64,000 nt of DNA. Origin: Macrocystis pyrifera. Lineage: Eukaryota; Sar; Phaeophyceae; Laminariales; Laminariaceae. Made by a program: the position numbers and the translations under genes. The DNA lies in the NCBI GenBank assembly GCA_031763025.1, contig JASSKH010000021.1:4278001-4342000 (forward strand), given 5' to 3'. Position 1 is the stretch's first letter. Every line of letters starts with the position of its first letter. Below, in pieces: positions 63,166 to 64,000 of the stretch. The notes beneath the pieces were generated by a model that did no database searches, was not told where the DNA came from, and saw nothing but the letters and a program-made list of their open reading frames with translations.

Positions 63166-64000
63166 AATAGCAGTGGAGCGGAAATCAGGTTACGAGAGCT
63201 TTCCCTAGAAGGGGTGCGTGTTGTCGGTCTCTTTTCGCCAACGGTTCGCGAATCCATAATCCATGTACATGTTGTACGAGGTTCCCAGAAAAAAATGGTG
63301 GTTTCCAAGGTCTGGTAGCAGGCAGCCCCTTCGTGCTGCAGAAGGAAACGCCTCCATATAGATGTTGGAAACCTTACATTTTTGTATGTCATCGCAACGG
63401 GATGATGAAAAGCGCCTTACATTTTTGTATGTCATCGCAACGGGATGATGAAAAGCGATACATCCCTGGCAATGCCGCAAGTTGTTTTGCGGTGCATGCA
63501 GCGGTTCTTGGTGCGGTTCTCCCTCCATTGCTTATTTCGCGGTATACCTGGTATATGCAGTACCAGGTAGGTCCGCGCTCCAATCTGCGGTAACACGTAG
63601 CACACCCAACCCTTGTTTGTGCATATGGCTGTGAGTCGACCGGAATTCACGACTACTCTTAGTTACCCGTTACCAGTGCTTATTGCGGGGGGGCGTGGTG
63701 ATCACATCCTAACATGGGCCCATATGTGTTATGAACCGTATGTGGTTCTCATTGCTACCTGGTATGTATGTACCCCCGTATTGATTGGGTGGCGAAATAC
63801 GGCACACGCCAACCGACTACAAACTTAGTTTTTTGTCAATACACACAGACGTCGAGCCACCAACGCGTGAGTCAGGTACAAAGAAGAAGCAACACTGCGG
63901 TTAACTCTCGCGCAAGCAACTATTTTAACAAACTGTTTCTACGTAGACATACATACCTGTCATGCGTGGCCAACTTACGAGTAGTTGTGAGTCAGGTACA
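63166..64000. other. No supported gene
   Basis: A 41-bp tandem duplication (TTACATTTTTGTATGTCATC..., about 63373 and 63416) and several TACC(A/T)GGTA motifs. GTGAGTCAGGTACA occurs twice (63868, 63987). Confidence 0.45.

Overview
This is a repeat-dense eukaryotic nuclear window. It holds two real, intron-split protein genes and a large mass of mobile-element remains. Canonical GT-AG introns, long introns filled with repeats, LINE, copia and SINE relics, many MITE-like palindromes and frequent G/C homopolymers all rule out a prokaryote or organelle. My best guess is a macroalgal or other photosynthetic stramenopile-type genome (brown-alga-like), but the sequence alone does not prove that.

The two genes were found by splicing small exons together by eye. 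(1) A plus-strand alpha/beta-hydrolase gene runs from about 30.39 to 40.95 kb in at least seven exons (30388-30594, 32097-32183, 33517-33628, 36209-36336, 36742-36882, 37566-37676, 40873-40953). All junctions agree in phase, and the Ser/Asp/His triad motifs GHSMG, RGSRD and GGNHRGF lie in order. (2) A minus-strand histone H3 variant runs from 57.455 down to 49.081 kb in five exons, giving a complete 143-residue protein. Its loop 1 is three residues longer than in canonical H3 and has an Arg-Trp pair, so it is best read as the centromeric histone CenH3 (CENP-A). The two genes converge on about 8 kb of gene-poor DNA (40.95-49.08 kb).

Region by region: 0-3.9 kb holds a minus-strand retrotransposon gag start cut by a C-tailed SINE-like element, with three head-to-tail LTR-like repeats behind it. 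4-10.6 kb holds triplet repeats, a Harbinger-like MITE, a 1.34-kb segmental duplication and a fold-back MITE. 10.8-17.7 kb holds a GGGTC-repeat element, a degraded minus-strand Ty1/copia element and a LINE endonuclease relic. 19-26.5 kb holds direct repeats, a TIR element, GTA- and CTG-rich arrays and a 1.75-kb CAGATCATA satellite. 26.6-29.9 kb holds a plus-strand LINE relic with a poly-C tail, then C-tailed and tRNA-headed SINEs. 30.4-41 kb is the hydrolase gene, with its introns full of repeats. 41-49 kb holds small palindromic MITEs and decayed repeats. 49-57.5 kb is the CenH3 gene, whose 5.1-kb first intron carries a SINE and a GGGTC element nested in another MITE. 57.5-64 kb holds unassigned ORFs, SINE copies, a LINE 3' end and more MITEs.

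The most notable observations are the reconstructed CenH3 gene, and a 14-unit, roughly 115-bp minisatellite whose monomer is a copy of the hydrolase gene's own 3' splice site. Others are a LINE and SINE-like family sharing a poly-C 3' end, apparent tandem LTR-LTR junctions, and a strong excess of the 9-mer TACC(A/T)GGTA. Most other long open frames are repeat-derived or shadows and are not called as genes.
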